Below, piece by piece: positions 1 to 6,661 of a stretch of DNA of 22,579 nucleotides. Both the position numbers and the translations under genes were made by a program. The stretch lies in IMG/VR virus record IMGVR_UViG_3300030117_004414, positions 1 through 22,579 of that record; one strand, written 5' to 3'. The notes beneath the pieces are model-generated. The model did no database searches. It saw only the letters and a list, made by a program, of their open reading frames with translations, and was not told the origin of the DNA. Origin of the DNA: a virus. Positions within the stretch are counted from its first letter, which is position 1. Each line of letters opens with the position of its first letter.

Positions 1-83
1 CTCGATGTAAAACTCTTCCCACCTTCATACCCTCTGACTAGGAAATCATTCCCAACCATCTGGACATTGGTGTAATACCTCAT
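1..83 (-). CDS. gp43: DNA polymerase gp43, N-terminal fragment (partial)
   Basis: Only the first 27 codons are inside the window; the gene continues past the left edge. The start codon at 83-81 overlaps the TGA of the radical SAM gene (ATGA). The peptide begins MRYYTNVQMVGN and continues LVRGYEGGKSF. This resembles the first strands of T4-type family B polymerases (T4 gp43 begins MKEFYISIETVGNNI) and the cyanophage forms that read roughly YTNV-MVGN---RGYE-GK. It would be the replicative polymerase with 3'-5' exonuclease, working with the gp44/62 loader and gp45 clamp encoded upstream in the same operon. Position at the end of the regA-gp62-gp44-gp45 cluster fits the T4-type order. The identification rests on a short stretch plus synteny; the catalytic motifs are outside the window. 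Confidence 0.8.
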   Translation of the reverse strand, partial: MRYYTNVQMVGNDFLVRGYEGGKSFTS

Positions 84-1543
84 GCTATAAGTTGTCTCAG
101 TTTGCCTTCTCCTATTCTATCACGTTGTACAGTATTTTCACGGAAGTACTTACCAAAATTATTATACATGTCGTAGATTTCTTTTTTATTCATGTATGGG
201 CGTGGCATATTGAGGAAACTACCTTGATCATCATTAATCATTTCTACAATTAGATCATCACTTATAAAACCTGCATCTACACACATATCTCTCATAGGTG
301 TTCCGTGATATGGTGTGTAGATAAAGGCATTGATGTCACTACAATTCAATTGTGATGCCAACTCCACAGACTTCCAACAATTTTCTAAGGTTTCGTATGG
401 ATATCCTATAATAAAATTGCAAGTAGTAGAAAGACCTGCCTCTGTTGCAATATCAAATGCTTCAATTGCTTTTGTATTTTCATATATCCTACCTATCACA
501 TCTCTACGAAACTTTGGATCACCATGCTCCACACCCATGTTCAGTTTTATACAACCCAATTCCTTCAATGTCTTTGCTTGATATGGTGAAAGAAGTTCTG
601 GTCTTGTTTGTGTAAAGAAAGGTAATTTGTATTTACTATACATTGTAGCCCACTTATCAAACTCTTTCTTTGACATGGTAAGAAATGTGTCTGTAACTAT
701 CCACAGATATTCTACTTCTATAGTGTCAAGCAAATGTTTTATTTCTTCTTCTTGGTGTTCAACACTTCTTTTTCTAAAGAATAAACTATCAGTTTCTTCT
801 TTGTATATTCCAGCATTAGATGGTGAATTGCAAAACTTACATTTGAAAGGACAACCACGTTGTGTTTCTATTGTAGCAATTTTTATTATCTCTCCTTGGA
901 ATGGTCTATACAAAGACCTCTTGTCAAAGATATCATGATCTGTGGACGGTAATGTATTCACATTCAATGCAGGTCTCATCGGATTAGGATGAACGTTTGC
1001 CAGATGATGTCCTGTTTTACCTTCACTTATAAGATCCATCAACTCAGGTATCACCTCATCACCTTCCCCTCTACAAATATAATCAACTTGTCCTTCAAAT
1101 GCTTTGGGATTATATGTGCAAAAAACACCACCTGCAACACTTATAAATTTTTGGTCAGAAACTTTATCAATAAATCTCTTCCAAATATAATATGTGTCTT
1201 CTACGATTGATGATATAACAACATCTGGTTTGAAATCTATTACTTTCTGTCTCCACGCTGTGTACATATCAGTATCTTCAAGCATGAAGAAATCTTTTTC
1301 AACATCATCTCTTTTCCATTCATAGTCAGGAAACATTTGTCTCTTTATTCTCTCATTATCTCTATCCACTAGATGATGTACATCATCATTATCAATTGGA
1401 TACCATGTTGCATCAAATAATTCTATGTTATGATAACCTGCTCTCTTCAAACATGCAGTGATAATAGCAATGCCACCTGGCGGTGTTACTCTCATGTGCT
1501 GGTTAGGATATAACCAAAGTATTCTAAGATTCTTTTGTAACAT
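80..1543 (-). CDS. B12-binding-type radical SAM protein
   Basis: A 487-residue protein with two recognisable parts. Residues about 6-175 look like the Rossmann-type cobalamin-binding domain of B12-dependent radical SAM enzymes: a YPN...TPPGGIAIITACLKRAG opening, a FKPDVVISSIVEDTY strand-turn, VAGGVFCTYNP and a terminal YICRGEGDEVIPELMDLI. Residues about 222-400 are the radical SAM barrel, with the [4Fe-4S] motif CxxxCxxC at Cys231, Cys235 and Cys238, then MGVEHGDPKFRR and IIGYPYET, as in the barrel's later strands. The histidine of the classical DxHxxG cobalamin motif is not evident, so B12 may bind base-off or not at all. Family members mostly methylate or rearrange unactivated carbons; the substrate cannot be read from sequence. 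The gene overlaps the small gene upstream by 20 bases and the gp43 start by four, so it is co-transcribed with the replisome. Confidence 0.85.
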   Translation of the reverse strand: MLQKNLRILWLYPNQHMRVTPPGGIAIITACLKRAGYHNIELFDATWYPIDNDDVHHLVDRDNERIKRQMFPDYEWKRDDVEKDFFMLEDTDMYTAWRQKVIDFKPDVVISSIVEDTYYIWKRFIDKVSDQKFISVAGGVFCTYNPKAFEGQVDYICRGEGDEVIPELMDLISEGKTGHHLANVHPNPMRPALNVNTLPSTDHDIFDKRSLYRPFQGEIIKIATIETQRGCPFKCKFCNSPSNAGIYKEETDSLFFRKRSVEHQEEEIKHLLDTIEVEYLWIVTDTFLTMSKKEFDKWATMYSKYKLPFFTQTRPELLSPYQAKTLKELGCIKLNMGVEHGDPKFRRDVIGRIYENTKAIEAFDIATEAGLSTTCNFIIGYPYETLENCWKSVELASQLNCSDINAFIYTPYHGTPMRDMCVDAGFISDDLIVEMINDDQGSFLNMPRPYMNKKEIYDMYNNFGKYFRENTVQRDRIGEGKLRQLIA

Positions 1544-1790
1544 TCTTAGCAGTCAATGCTTGATACTTATCTAAGTGTGTTTTATCTGGTTCTAAAATTG
1601 TTAGTATACTATCAGAATGGATCATCATCTCACGTTGCATAGAGAATGATGGCCAGTGCTCTAGGTAATCTCCTTTGAGTTCATAGGGTTCTATCAACTT
1701 ACAGTCAGGTTCCCCTAACTCAGTACTTACTTCTTCGATGCGAGCAATGAGTACTAGTGAGTACTCTTTCAACATCAATATTTTAATCAT
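1524..1790 (-). CDS. Small conserved phage protein, possible Lsm/Sm-like fold
   Basis: An 88-residue protein of unknown function. Its start codon overlaps the nucleotidyltransferase stop (ATGA at 1790-1787) and its end overlaps the radical SAM start by 20 bases, so it is translationally embedded. A second start at residue 6 (1775) is possible. The pattern runs: a strand with SLVLIARIEEV, an acidic turn, KLIEPYEL, an aromatic EHW near residue 45, MMIHSDSILTILEP near 56-69, then KTHLDKYQAL. The same order (strand, acidic turn, P, aromatic-W, I..D.I.TI/TL, L..Y) occurs in the gene at 15134-15577. That order is compatible with the five-strand Sm fold often seen in small phage proteins. This resemblance is inference; the gene is real, its function is not known. 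Confidence 0.72.
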   Translation of the reverse strand: MIKILMLKEYSLVLIARIEEVSTELGEPDCKLIEPYELKGDYLEHWPSFSMQREMMIHSDSILTILEPDKTHLDKYQALTAKNVTKES

Positions 1791-2518
1791 AATGAAAGAC
1801 TTCTTGACTTTAAGTTTACCACAGTTGAACGTATTTTGTCAATATAACCTTGGTTTCGTAACTCTTTGAAAACCATATTCTCAAAACCATACTCACCATA
1901 CTTCTGAAGAGATACACCTCTACCAACTCTTAGTTTCTTTACTAAAGATTTGAGTGCCTCTGGATCTTCACTCTGTATAAACGTATCAATCTTATGCTTT
2001 AGATTTTTTACTTTCTTTTCTAATTCTTTTTCATCTAGATCATCTTCCATTTTTTCTGGTTTCTGTATCCATGTTTGCTTCATCAAACTATAGACACCTT
2101 GACTCTTCTTGCGAATCACACCAGGTCTTTCAATATAAGGTTCTGCTTTTGCACCAAGGATAGTTACATTATGAGTCAACTCCCATAAAGTTTTCTTATC
2201 CATATAATAATCATCAATCAATTCTGGATCACACTTAGGAATATACTTAGGATCCACAACAATATGCACATCTAAGTCAGACATAACCGTATAGTTATAA
2301 CCTGCATTACCACCAAGTAATATTATATCTGAAATTGCTCTATCCTCAAGATCTACATATGCAGCAAATGCCTTTGCAAATCTCATCAATGCTTCTCTAA
2401 CCTCAGGACGTAGAGAATCCCCAATCCAGAAGACTGGATTGAGGACATCAGTAAACCTAAGAGATATACTTTCTCTAAGGTCTTTTGGTTTTATATGTTT
2501 TAGAACTCTTGAATACAA
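1787..2518 (-). CDS. Nucleotidyltransferase (DNA polymerase beta superfamily)
   Basis: A 243-residue protein with the minimal nucleotidyltransferase signature: a GG at residues 69-70 (IILLGGNAGYNY), ten residues, then SDLDVHI with Asp81 and Asp83 as metal ligands, and a probable third carboxylate, Glu126, in GAKAEPYIE. Such enzymes transfer a nucleoside monophosphate to RNA, protein or a small molecule. The C-terminal half is charged and helical (about 155-195), perhaps a substrate-binding or coiled region. No ATG exists in frame upstream: an in-frame TAG lies at 2536-2534 and the only plausible start is the TTG at 2518-2516. It lies between hsp20 and the possible Lsm-like gene in the regA-gp43 interval. 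Cyanophages commonly carry a gene of this kind; its substrate is unknown. Confidence 0.8.
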   Translation of the reverse strand: MYSRVLKHIKPKDLRESISLRFTDVLNPVFWIGDSLRPEVREALMRFAKAFAAYVDLEDRAISDIILLGGNAGYNYTVMSDLDVHIVVDPKYIPKCDPELIDDYYMDKKTLWELTHNVTILGAKAEPYIERPGVIRKKSQGVYSLMKQTWIQKPEKMEDDLDEKELEKKVKNLKHKIDTFIQSEDPEALKSLVKKLRVGRGVSLQKYGEYGFENMVFKELRNQGYIDKIRSTVVNLKSRSLSL

Positions 2519-2544
2519 TGGACCATGACAAGTCTACACTATAT

Positions 2545-2982
2545 TTAGAGCCAATCTTTTCGTTGCTGGTGATCAGGAATAACTCTATCAATATCAACTA
2601 AGAGTAATCCATCTTCAAAATTGACAGACTTGACTACTAGATCATCAGGTAATGCCCATGTACGTGTGAACGCACGTTGTGCTAAACCCTTGTGCATGTA
2701 GTTCTTCTCATCACCACTCTTACTTCCTTCGATAATAAGTTTACCTTCTTGGGTGTAGACCTTTAGGTCTTCCTTCTTGAACCCTGCAAGTGCCACCTCT
2801 ACACGGTACTCATGGTTGCTGAGTTTGATCGTGTTATATGGTGGATAATTGTTTGTATTTTTAAAGTGTTGATCGAACTCGGTGAACCAATCATCGAACC
2901 CAATCATATTTTTTCTTACTTTGGCAAGATAGTCCTGAGTTTCAGGTACTGTCAAAGTAATGCTGTTTGCATCGTTAAACAT
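2545..2982 (-). CDS. hsp20: Small heat-shock protein Hsp20 (alpha-crystallin family)
   Basis: A 145-residue ATP-independent holdase chaperone. A short N-terminal arm (residues 1-45) leads into the alpha-crystallin domain starting YPPYNTIKLSNHEYRVEVAL, with AGFKKEDLKVYTQEGKLIIEG typical of IbpA-like proteins, then RAFTRTWALPDDLVV and DGLLLVDI with the I-x-I-like tail reduced to DRVIPDHQQRKDWL. Length matches bacterial class A sHsps. A strong ribosome site, AGAGG at 2992-2988, sits five bases before the ATG. The 60-base gap upstream holds a TATAAT at 3038-3033 without a matching -35, and a seven-pair hairpin at 3009-3027, so separate expression is possible. hsp20 is a standard T4-like cyanophage gene, thought to protect host or virion proteins during infection. 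Confidence 0.93.
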   Translation of the reverse strand: MFNDANSITLTVPETQDYLAKVRKNMIGFDDWFTEFDQHFKNTNNYPPYNTIKLSNHEYRVEVALAGFKKEDLKVYTQEGKLIIEGSKSGDEKNYMHKGLAQRAFTRTWALPDDLVVKSVNFEDGLLLVDIDRVIPDHQQRKDWL

Positions 2983-3043
2983 AGTGACCTCTTTGAGCGT
3001 CTAGTTGAATGTCCCGTTAGGCGACATTACTAATTATATAATA

Positions 3044-3793
3044 TTATCCAATACTAAGGGTTCGGTTGTTTCTATCAAACAATGGGGATTCCTTACCAGC
3101 ATTATAGTGGTGGTGGTCTGACCTACCAGCATCTAACTTCATTTGAATCCTAATCTCAGAATATAAGTCTCTCAAATAATCTAATGCTTCTTGCAATGTA
3201 GTAAGACGTTTACCATCAATCACACATGCAAAATCACCAGGTAGTTCTTTTATATTTGCACTAAACATAGTTTCGATAACTTGTTTTAGTTTAGTTTGAT
3301 ACTGACCATCACCATATATCTCCACCTGTAATTGATCAACACCTCTATAATGTTCTAGTATACATGCATAATATTTCAATACAGTATCCCACTTCTTTTT
3401 CCTAACCTCATATGGATAGAAACCATACTCATCTAAATCAACAGCATATATGTCTCCACGATAATCCTTTATAAAATTTTTTTGATTAGAACCTATAAAA
3501 GAATAATCAGAATCTCTTAGAACTATATCTTCGTATAGAATATTATAATCTTGGATGCTTGTAACAAAATCACCGTTGATAAATTCTGATTCATATATCA
3601 ATGAGTTACCATCCCACTTCAAAGTAAACTTGGGAATCTTTACTCTATTGAAATTTTCTTGTTGCAAACGTTTTAGATCTTCATACTTATCATGCTGATC
3701 CAATCCATCAGCAAAAAGAATTTCTTTTCGCAGAGTTAGAGTATACACAACATTGTCACCCTTTCCATCAATAATTTTACGAGAGTATGTCAA
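3044..3793 (-). CDS. Unknown protein with kinase/APH-like pattern
   Basis: A 249-residue protein not recognised by name. It starts with TTG at 3793-3791, inside the regA stop codon (TTGA); there is no in-frame ATG in the N-terminal half, so translation is probably coupled to regA. The N-terminal part has VYTLTLRKEI and IPKFTLKWDGNSLIYESEFINGDF, shaped like the last N-lobe strands and hinge of a kinase. Next comes YSFIGSNQKNFIKDYRGDIYAVDLDEYGFYP (residues about 98-127), recalling the N...D / viDxD metal-binding turn of aminoglycoside-phosphotransferase-like kinases. No glycine-rich loop or HxD is obvious, so it may be degenerate or a pseudokinase. The C-terminus has a HHH run near residue 227. 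The kinase relation is inference from pattern only. Confidence 0.7.
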   Translation of the reverse strand: MTYSRKIIDGKGDNVVYTLTLRKEILFADGLDQHDKYEDLKRLQQENFNRVKIPKFTLKWDGNSLIYESEFINGDFVTSIQDYNILYEDIVLRDSDYSFIGSNQKNFIKDYRGDIYAVDLDEYGFYPYEVRKKKWDTVLKYYACILEHYRGVDQLQVEIYGDGQYQTKLKQVIETMFSANIKELPGDFACVIDGKRLTTLQEALDYLRDLYSEIRIQMKLDAGRSDHHHYNAGKESPLFDRNNRTLSIG

Positions 3794-4218
3794 TCCTCAG
3801 GTGCTTTCTTCTTACCAATATTATACTTAGTTTCTAGTATCCAGTTACTCTTATCTTTATAAGATATAACTTTGATTTGATTTAGTGGTGCTATGTCAAT
3901 AACCAACTCTGCATCTTTGAGAGTAACTAAACCCCAATCAGAAAGAAGTTGAATAATTCTATTCCTTCTTTGGACATCATTGATACTTAGGTTTGCTTTC
4001 TTACCATCAAGTGCAAACAATTCCTTGAAGTGGACAATATAATACTTGCCCTGCTTATGCAGTATATGACATGATTGATATAACTTCTTTTCTTTTCTAG
4101 ACGCTACGCCAATTCTTGTAAGGGTTTCTCTAACCTTTAAGAAATCATCTGGTTCTGATAATAATACTTCCACCATTTTTTCAGGTGACCACAAGTATTC
4201 AGGTTCCATCCCACTCAT
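3790..4218 (-). CDS. regA: RegA translational repressor
   Basis: RegA binds ribosome-binding regions of early phage mRNAs, including those of replication genes, and represses their translation. The match to T4 RegA is clear along the protein: EPDDFLKVRETLTRIGVASRKEKKLYQSCHILHKQGKYYIVHFKELFALDGKKANLS corresponds to T4 PEDFLKVKETLTRMGIANNKDKVLYQSCHILQKKGLYYIVHFKE. Later come RRNRIIQLLSDWGL and VISYKDKSNW with a closing KYNIGKKK. T4 RegA starts at the residue equivalent to Met15 here (4176). A near-perfect ribosome site, GGAGGATTGAG, precedes the ATG at 4218, which also overlaps the gp62 stop (ATGA), so this protein probably carries a 14-residue N-terminal extension. It sits directly after gp62, as in T4. 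Confidence 0.95.
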   Translation of the reverse strand: MSGMEPEYLWSPEKMVEVLLSEPDDFLKVRETLTRIGVASRKEKKLYQSCHILHKQGKYYIVHFKELFALDGKKANLSINDVQRRNRIIQLLSDWGLVTLKDAELVIDIAPLNQIKVISYKDKSNWILETKYNIGKKKAPED

Positions 4219-4598
4219 CTCAATCCTCCAGTTTCAAGTTTACTTCTAATAAATGTAATCTGTTCTTCGGTTAGAAGGGGGAGAGCTTGTCTTGCTTTTT
4301 CATTACTATAACCATAGTATGATTTAATCAATTCAAGATTCTTCAATTCTTCTTTTTTCAACCAAGGAGAGAATCTCTTCTTAGACCTGAGAGTATTTAG
4401 ATAAAAGTCATATTGTAACTTCTTATCAAGATTAGGATTTATATTCATTTCATTAGCATACATGATGCAATCAAGATGACCTGACATACATCTATTAGTA
4501 ACGTATGGAAGATACTTCTTTTCTAGAAGTGGATCTTCATCAATAAGATTTTTCTTTGTTGAGTTGATTGAGTTCAACCAATCTTTCAATTCAGTCAT
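4215..4598 (-). CDS. gp62: Sliding-clamp loader small subunit gp62
   Basis: A 127-residue protein that with four copies of gp44 forms the clamp loader opening the gp45 ring. It begins MTELKDWLNSINSTKKNLIDEDP and continues KKYLPYVTNRCMSGHLDCIMYANEMN, LQYDFYLNTLRSKKRFSPWLKK and YYGYSNEKARQALPLLTEEQI. These segments match my recollection of cyanophage gp62. It shares with T4 gp62 the YDFY-L-KKRFSPW / HFNYL--RGKRYGKW region and the YGYSNEKAR / YQVNTNDA segment. It is shorter than T4 gp62 (187 residues) but typical for cyanophages. It lies immediately before regA with a four-base overlap, and its start is overlapped by eight bases by the 51-residue gene upstream. Confidence 0.9.
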   Translation of the reverse strand: MTELKDWLNSINSTKKNLIDEDPLLEKKYLPYVTNRCMSGHLDCIMYANEMNINPNLDKKLQYDFYLNTLRSKKRFSPWLKKEELKNLELIKSYYGYSNEKARQALPLLTEEQITFIRSKLETGGLR

Positions 4599-4746
4599 GA
4601 CAATTCCTTAATTCCTCAATTTTATCTCTCCAATATTGACGATCTTCATCAGAAATCCAAGGATTATGTAAATGAACATAAGCATATTGTAACCATTTCT
4701 CACGATCCCAATCTCTTTTTGGTCCTAGGTGATCTTTGAGTGTCAT
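4591..4746 (-). CDS. 51-residue hypothetical protein
   Basis: A small gene filling the gap before gp62. Its ATG at 4746-4744 overlaps the TGA of the previous gene (ATGA) and its own TGA lies inside the gp62 start (eight-base overlap), so it fits the translational chain exactly. The peptide begins MTLKDHLGPKRDWDREKW and has YAYVHLHNPWISDED and a C-terminal RQYWRDKIEELRNC helix. It is rich in Trp, Asp and Arg, with no membrane segment and no recognised domain. The DRQYW..KI.EL ending suggests a helical protein that could bind a partner. Function unknown; the overlaps at both ends are the main evidence that it is real. Confidence 0.7.
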   Translation of the reverse strand: MTLKDHLGPKRDWDREKWLQYAYVHLHNPWISDEDRQYWRDKIEELRNCHD

Positions 4747-5219
4747 CTGTTTATTATACGTTCCTTCATATCCTTTGTCCAGTTATCATAGTAACCAGTC
4801 TTCATCAATTCTTCTCTAGCATCCTCTAAAGGTTTTCTTTTCTGCACTATCATCATACAGAGTTCACCTTCATTTACAACAACACCACCAACATCCTCTA
4901 TAAGATCTGGATGCTCTTCAAGAAATAAAAAATCAGGAAACTCTTCATTGAAAGAAGCAGCTAGTCTCTGCAGTTCACCACATCTAGGTAACATAGATTC
5001 TTGAAAAAGATATATTATAACTTCCTTATCCCATTGCTTTATATCCTTACGTAACTCACGAAAGGATATGAATTCTTTTACTTCTACATTACCATCTAAC
5101 CATGCCTTCTTAGCATAAGGACATGGTGGTAAATTATCAAAAGCAGAATTAGGTTTACTTAGAAAATCAAGTATCCAGTCTTCTATTTTTTGGTTGGATG
5201 ATGATTCTATTGTTGTCAT
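4743..5219 (-). CDS. Conserved hypothetical cyanophage protein
   Basis: A 158-residue protein if translation begins at the ATG at 5219 (MTTIESSSNQKIEDW). An upstream in-frame ATG at 5249 would add ten hydrophobic residues and neither start has a clear ribosome site; I prefer 5219 because the upstream residues lie inside another probable gene read in a different frame. Visible features: WILDFLSKPNSAFDNLPPCPYAKKAWLDG near the N-terminus, an EFISFRELRKDIKQWDKEVIIYLFQ strand-helix, EHPDLIEDVGGVVVNEGELCMMIVQKRKPLEDAREEL and a C-terminal YYDNWTKDMKERI. The PPCPYAKKA segment with a single cysteine and the alternating strands suggest a small alpha/beta domain. I do not recognise a family. Confidence 0.8.
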   Translation of the reverse strand: MTTIESSSNQKIEDWILDFLSKPNSAFDNLPPCPYAKKAWLDGNVEVKEFISFRELRKDIKQWDKEVIIYLFQESMLPRCGELQRLAASFNEEFPDFLFLEEHPDLIEDVGGVVVNEGELCMMIVQKRKPLEDAREELMKTGYYDNWTKDMKERIINR

Positions 5220-5319
5220 AATCAGGAATAAATTCAAGTGGGATATCATGTTGCCAACATAACTCTTCGTAAAGAGTATTCAATTGACGCATGTCATCAT
5301 ATAAATCAGGGACGGTCAT
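5167..5319 (-). CDS. 50-residue overlapping hypothetical protein
   Basis: The ATG at 5319-5317 overlaps the stop of the gene upstream in a TGATG arrangement typical of translational coupling. The gene ends at 5167, 53 bases inside the next gene in another frame. The peptide begins MTVPDLYDDMRQLNTLYEEL, continues CWQHDIPLEFIPDYDNNRI and ends IIIQPKNRRLDT. It looks like a helix followed by two strands and is acidic overall. No domain is recognised. Base composition gives no independent support in so short a frame; the coupling signal and the otherwise empty gap are the evidence. Confidence 0.55.
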   Translation of the reverse strand: MTVPDLYDDMRQLNTLYEELCWQHDIPLEFIPDYDNNRIIIQPKNRRLDT

Positions 5320-5585
5320 CAATAACCACCATAGGGATCATTGATTGTATCGTACTCAGAAAGAAATTGTTTCTCCTTTTGAAAGTATTCTTTCATGGAT
5401 GATGATACATCAGGTGGTGGTGGACTCTTATAACCATTTCTTTTCTTCCACTCATTATACATTGCTCCCATCTGCCATGATTGAGCAAGACTCTTAGGTC
5501 CATTCCTAAGTAACTCTTCTTGTTTTCCTGTGTAATAAGGAATAGATTCTTCTCTCCAATTGGAGTCGTCCCATAGTTTTTCCAT
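5319..5585 (-). CDS. 88-residue conserved hypothetical protein
   Basis: The start chosen is the ATG at 5585-5583 (MEKLWDDSNW), because AGAGG lies nine bases upstream and the ATG overlaps the previous gene's stop as TAATG; an in-frame ATG 27 bases upstream would overlap the earlier gene more deeply. The peptide has EESIPYYTGKQEELLRNG, QSWQMGAMYNEWKKRNGYKSPPPPD and MKEYFQKEKQFLSEYDTINDPYGGY. It is soluble, rich in Tyr and Trp, with a polyproline hinge near residue 65. No enzymatic motif is seen. It is one of a string of tiny genes between dam and gp62. Confidence 0.72.
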   Translation of the reverse strand: MEKLWDDSNWREESIPYYTGKQEELLRNGPKSLAQSWQMGAMYNEWKKRNGYKSPPPPDVSSSMKEYFQKEKQFLSEYDTINDPYGGY

Positions 5586-5764
5586 TAGTGGTCCTCTACA
5601 AAATCGGGGCATAACATTGCACCTGCTAATTCTCTAGCAGATCCATTATGTTCACATAGTTTTTTCATCCAGATTCTTTCCTCTAAGGAAACTGGAACTC
5701 CACCTGTTGTAATAATCCTACAACAAATGTCAGTGAGTTTTAGTCGATACTTAGTTGAGATCAT
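5585..5764 (-). CDS. 59-residue hypothetical protein
   Basis: A compact gene whose ATG at 5764-5762 lies inside the end of the Dam gene (14-base overlap) and whose TAA shares a base with the next start (TAATG). The peptide begins MISTKYRLKLTDICCRIITT and continues GGVPVSLEERIWMKKLCEHNGSARELAGAML, ending VEDH. The SLEERIWMKKL and SARELAGAM segments look like two short helices; a vicinal Cys pair (residues 14-15) and two further Cys could bind metal or form disulfides. I have the impression that similar short proteins with SLEERIWM occur in other cyanophages, but cannot name a family. Overlaps at both ends make it a convincing gene. Confidence 0.75.
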   Translation of the reverse strand: MISTKYRLKLTDICCRIITTGGVPVSLEERIWMKKLCEHNGSARELAGAMLCPDFVEDH

Positions 5765-6593
5765 AGTTGAGCAATACTAACTCTTTTCTATTTTTTTGTG
5801 CTTTAGTATATGTAGATGTGGATCGCATTGTGTATGTATGTTCATACTCAATAGCCTTCCAATCACTGAATCTATCCCTCACTAATTGTGAAGAATTGTA
5901 GCTTACTAAAAGATCTTGACGACACTCACCACATTTTTCAGAGAAGTCATCATGATCAAAGTACCTGTGCATGTCACCCTTCTTACCATACAAATGAGAT
6001 CCTATCTCATAAGGTGGATCAAGGTATATGAATGCGTCCTTTACTTTAGTTTGAACACCACTCAATAAAAAATCATATGAGTAGTTTGTAATCTTCCAGA
6101 ACTTTATTAGTTCTTTATATCCACTAAGCTTTTCAATTCCCCTGATGGAGAAATTTGATTCTGAAGCTTGTGCAGAAAAAGAACTCGACTCAGTGAGACC
6201 AGAAAAACTACACTTATTGACAATATAAAAACTGACTGCACGGTGTTGATCGGATAGTGAACTATCTCCAACTTCTTCTTTAGCAGTTTGAAATAATTCT
6301 TTTGCTTTATCTCTGTCATTGTTTTTTGTTTTGATTTCTAATAATTGTTCCTGTAACAAATCACCTCTGATCTGTACTTGATTCCAAAAATTATATAAGG
6401 GTTCATACAAATCATTTACCCAAACAAGTATATCTGGATATTGTTTTGTTACCCACAAAGCAACAGAACCACCTCCTAGAAATGGTTCTCTAAACTGATA
6501 GTAACCATTCAAGTCAGGAAAGAACTGACTCATCTTGGTTATCGCTCTACTTTTTCCGCCTGGATATCTTAGAGGAGTCTTTAGGCTTTTCAT
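5751..6593 (-). CDS. dam: DNA adenine methyltransferase (Dam family)
   Basis: A 280-residue D12-class N6-adenine methyltransferase. Motif X, TPLRYPGGKSRAI (residues 6-18), and motif I, FREPFLGGGSV (34-44), form the S-adenosylmethionine site. The catalytic motif IV, DPPY, is at 192-195. The central region NKCSFSGLTESSSFSAQ corresponds to the RYN-G-FN segment of Dam enzymes that contacts target DNA. Length matches T4 Dam (259) and E. coli Dam (278). GGAG lies about eight bases before the ATG. The gene probably methylates an adenine in a short palindrome such as GATC, protecting phage DNA from restriction or marking it; the target is inferred from the family. It lies downstream of the epimerase in the replication operon. 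Confidence 0.93.
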   Translation of the reverse strand: MKSLKTPLRYPGGKSRAITKMSQFFPDLNGYYQFREPFLGGGSVALWVTKQYPDILVWVNDLYEPLYNFWNQVQIRGDLLQEQLLEIKTKNNDRDKAKELFQTAKEEVGDSSLSDQHRAVSFYIVNKCSFSGLTESSSFSAQASESNFSIRGIEKLSGYKELIKFWKITNYSYDFLLSGVQTKVKDAFIYLDPPYEIGSHLYGKKGDMHRYFDHDDFSEKCGECRQDLLVSYNSSQLVRDRFSDWKAIEYEHTYTMRSTSTYTKAQKNRKELVLLNYDLN

Positions 6594-6661
6594 TGCTATA
6601 GACTCCAGAGTTCCAAAGAAACACGTTCAACCATAATAAAGATAATAAAAGAATTAGTAAT

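Noticed and set aside
2983-3043. RNA thermometer in the hsp20 leader
   Set aside because: A seven-pair hairpin (3009-3027) exists, but it does not cover the AGAGG site at 2992-2988 and no anti-ribosome-site sequence pairs with it, so temperature control is not supported. The TATAAT at 3038-3033 has no -35 or TG extension, so I did not list it as a promoter.
4436-4446. TATAAATC late-like box inside gp62
   Set aside because: Lies within a coding frame with no gene start suitably downstream; chance match in AT-rich sequence.
6594-6661. 12-codon frame beginning MVERVSLEL before dam
   Set aside because: Too short, no ribosome site of its own, and it ends before the dam ribosome site; probably chance.
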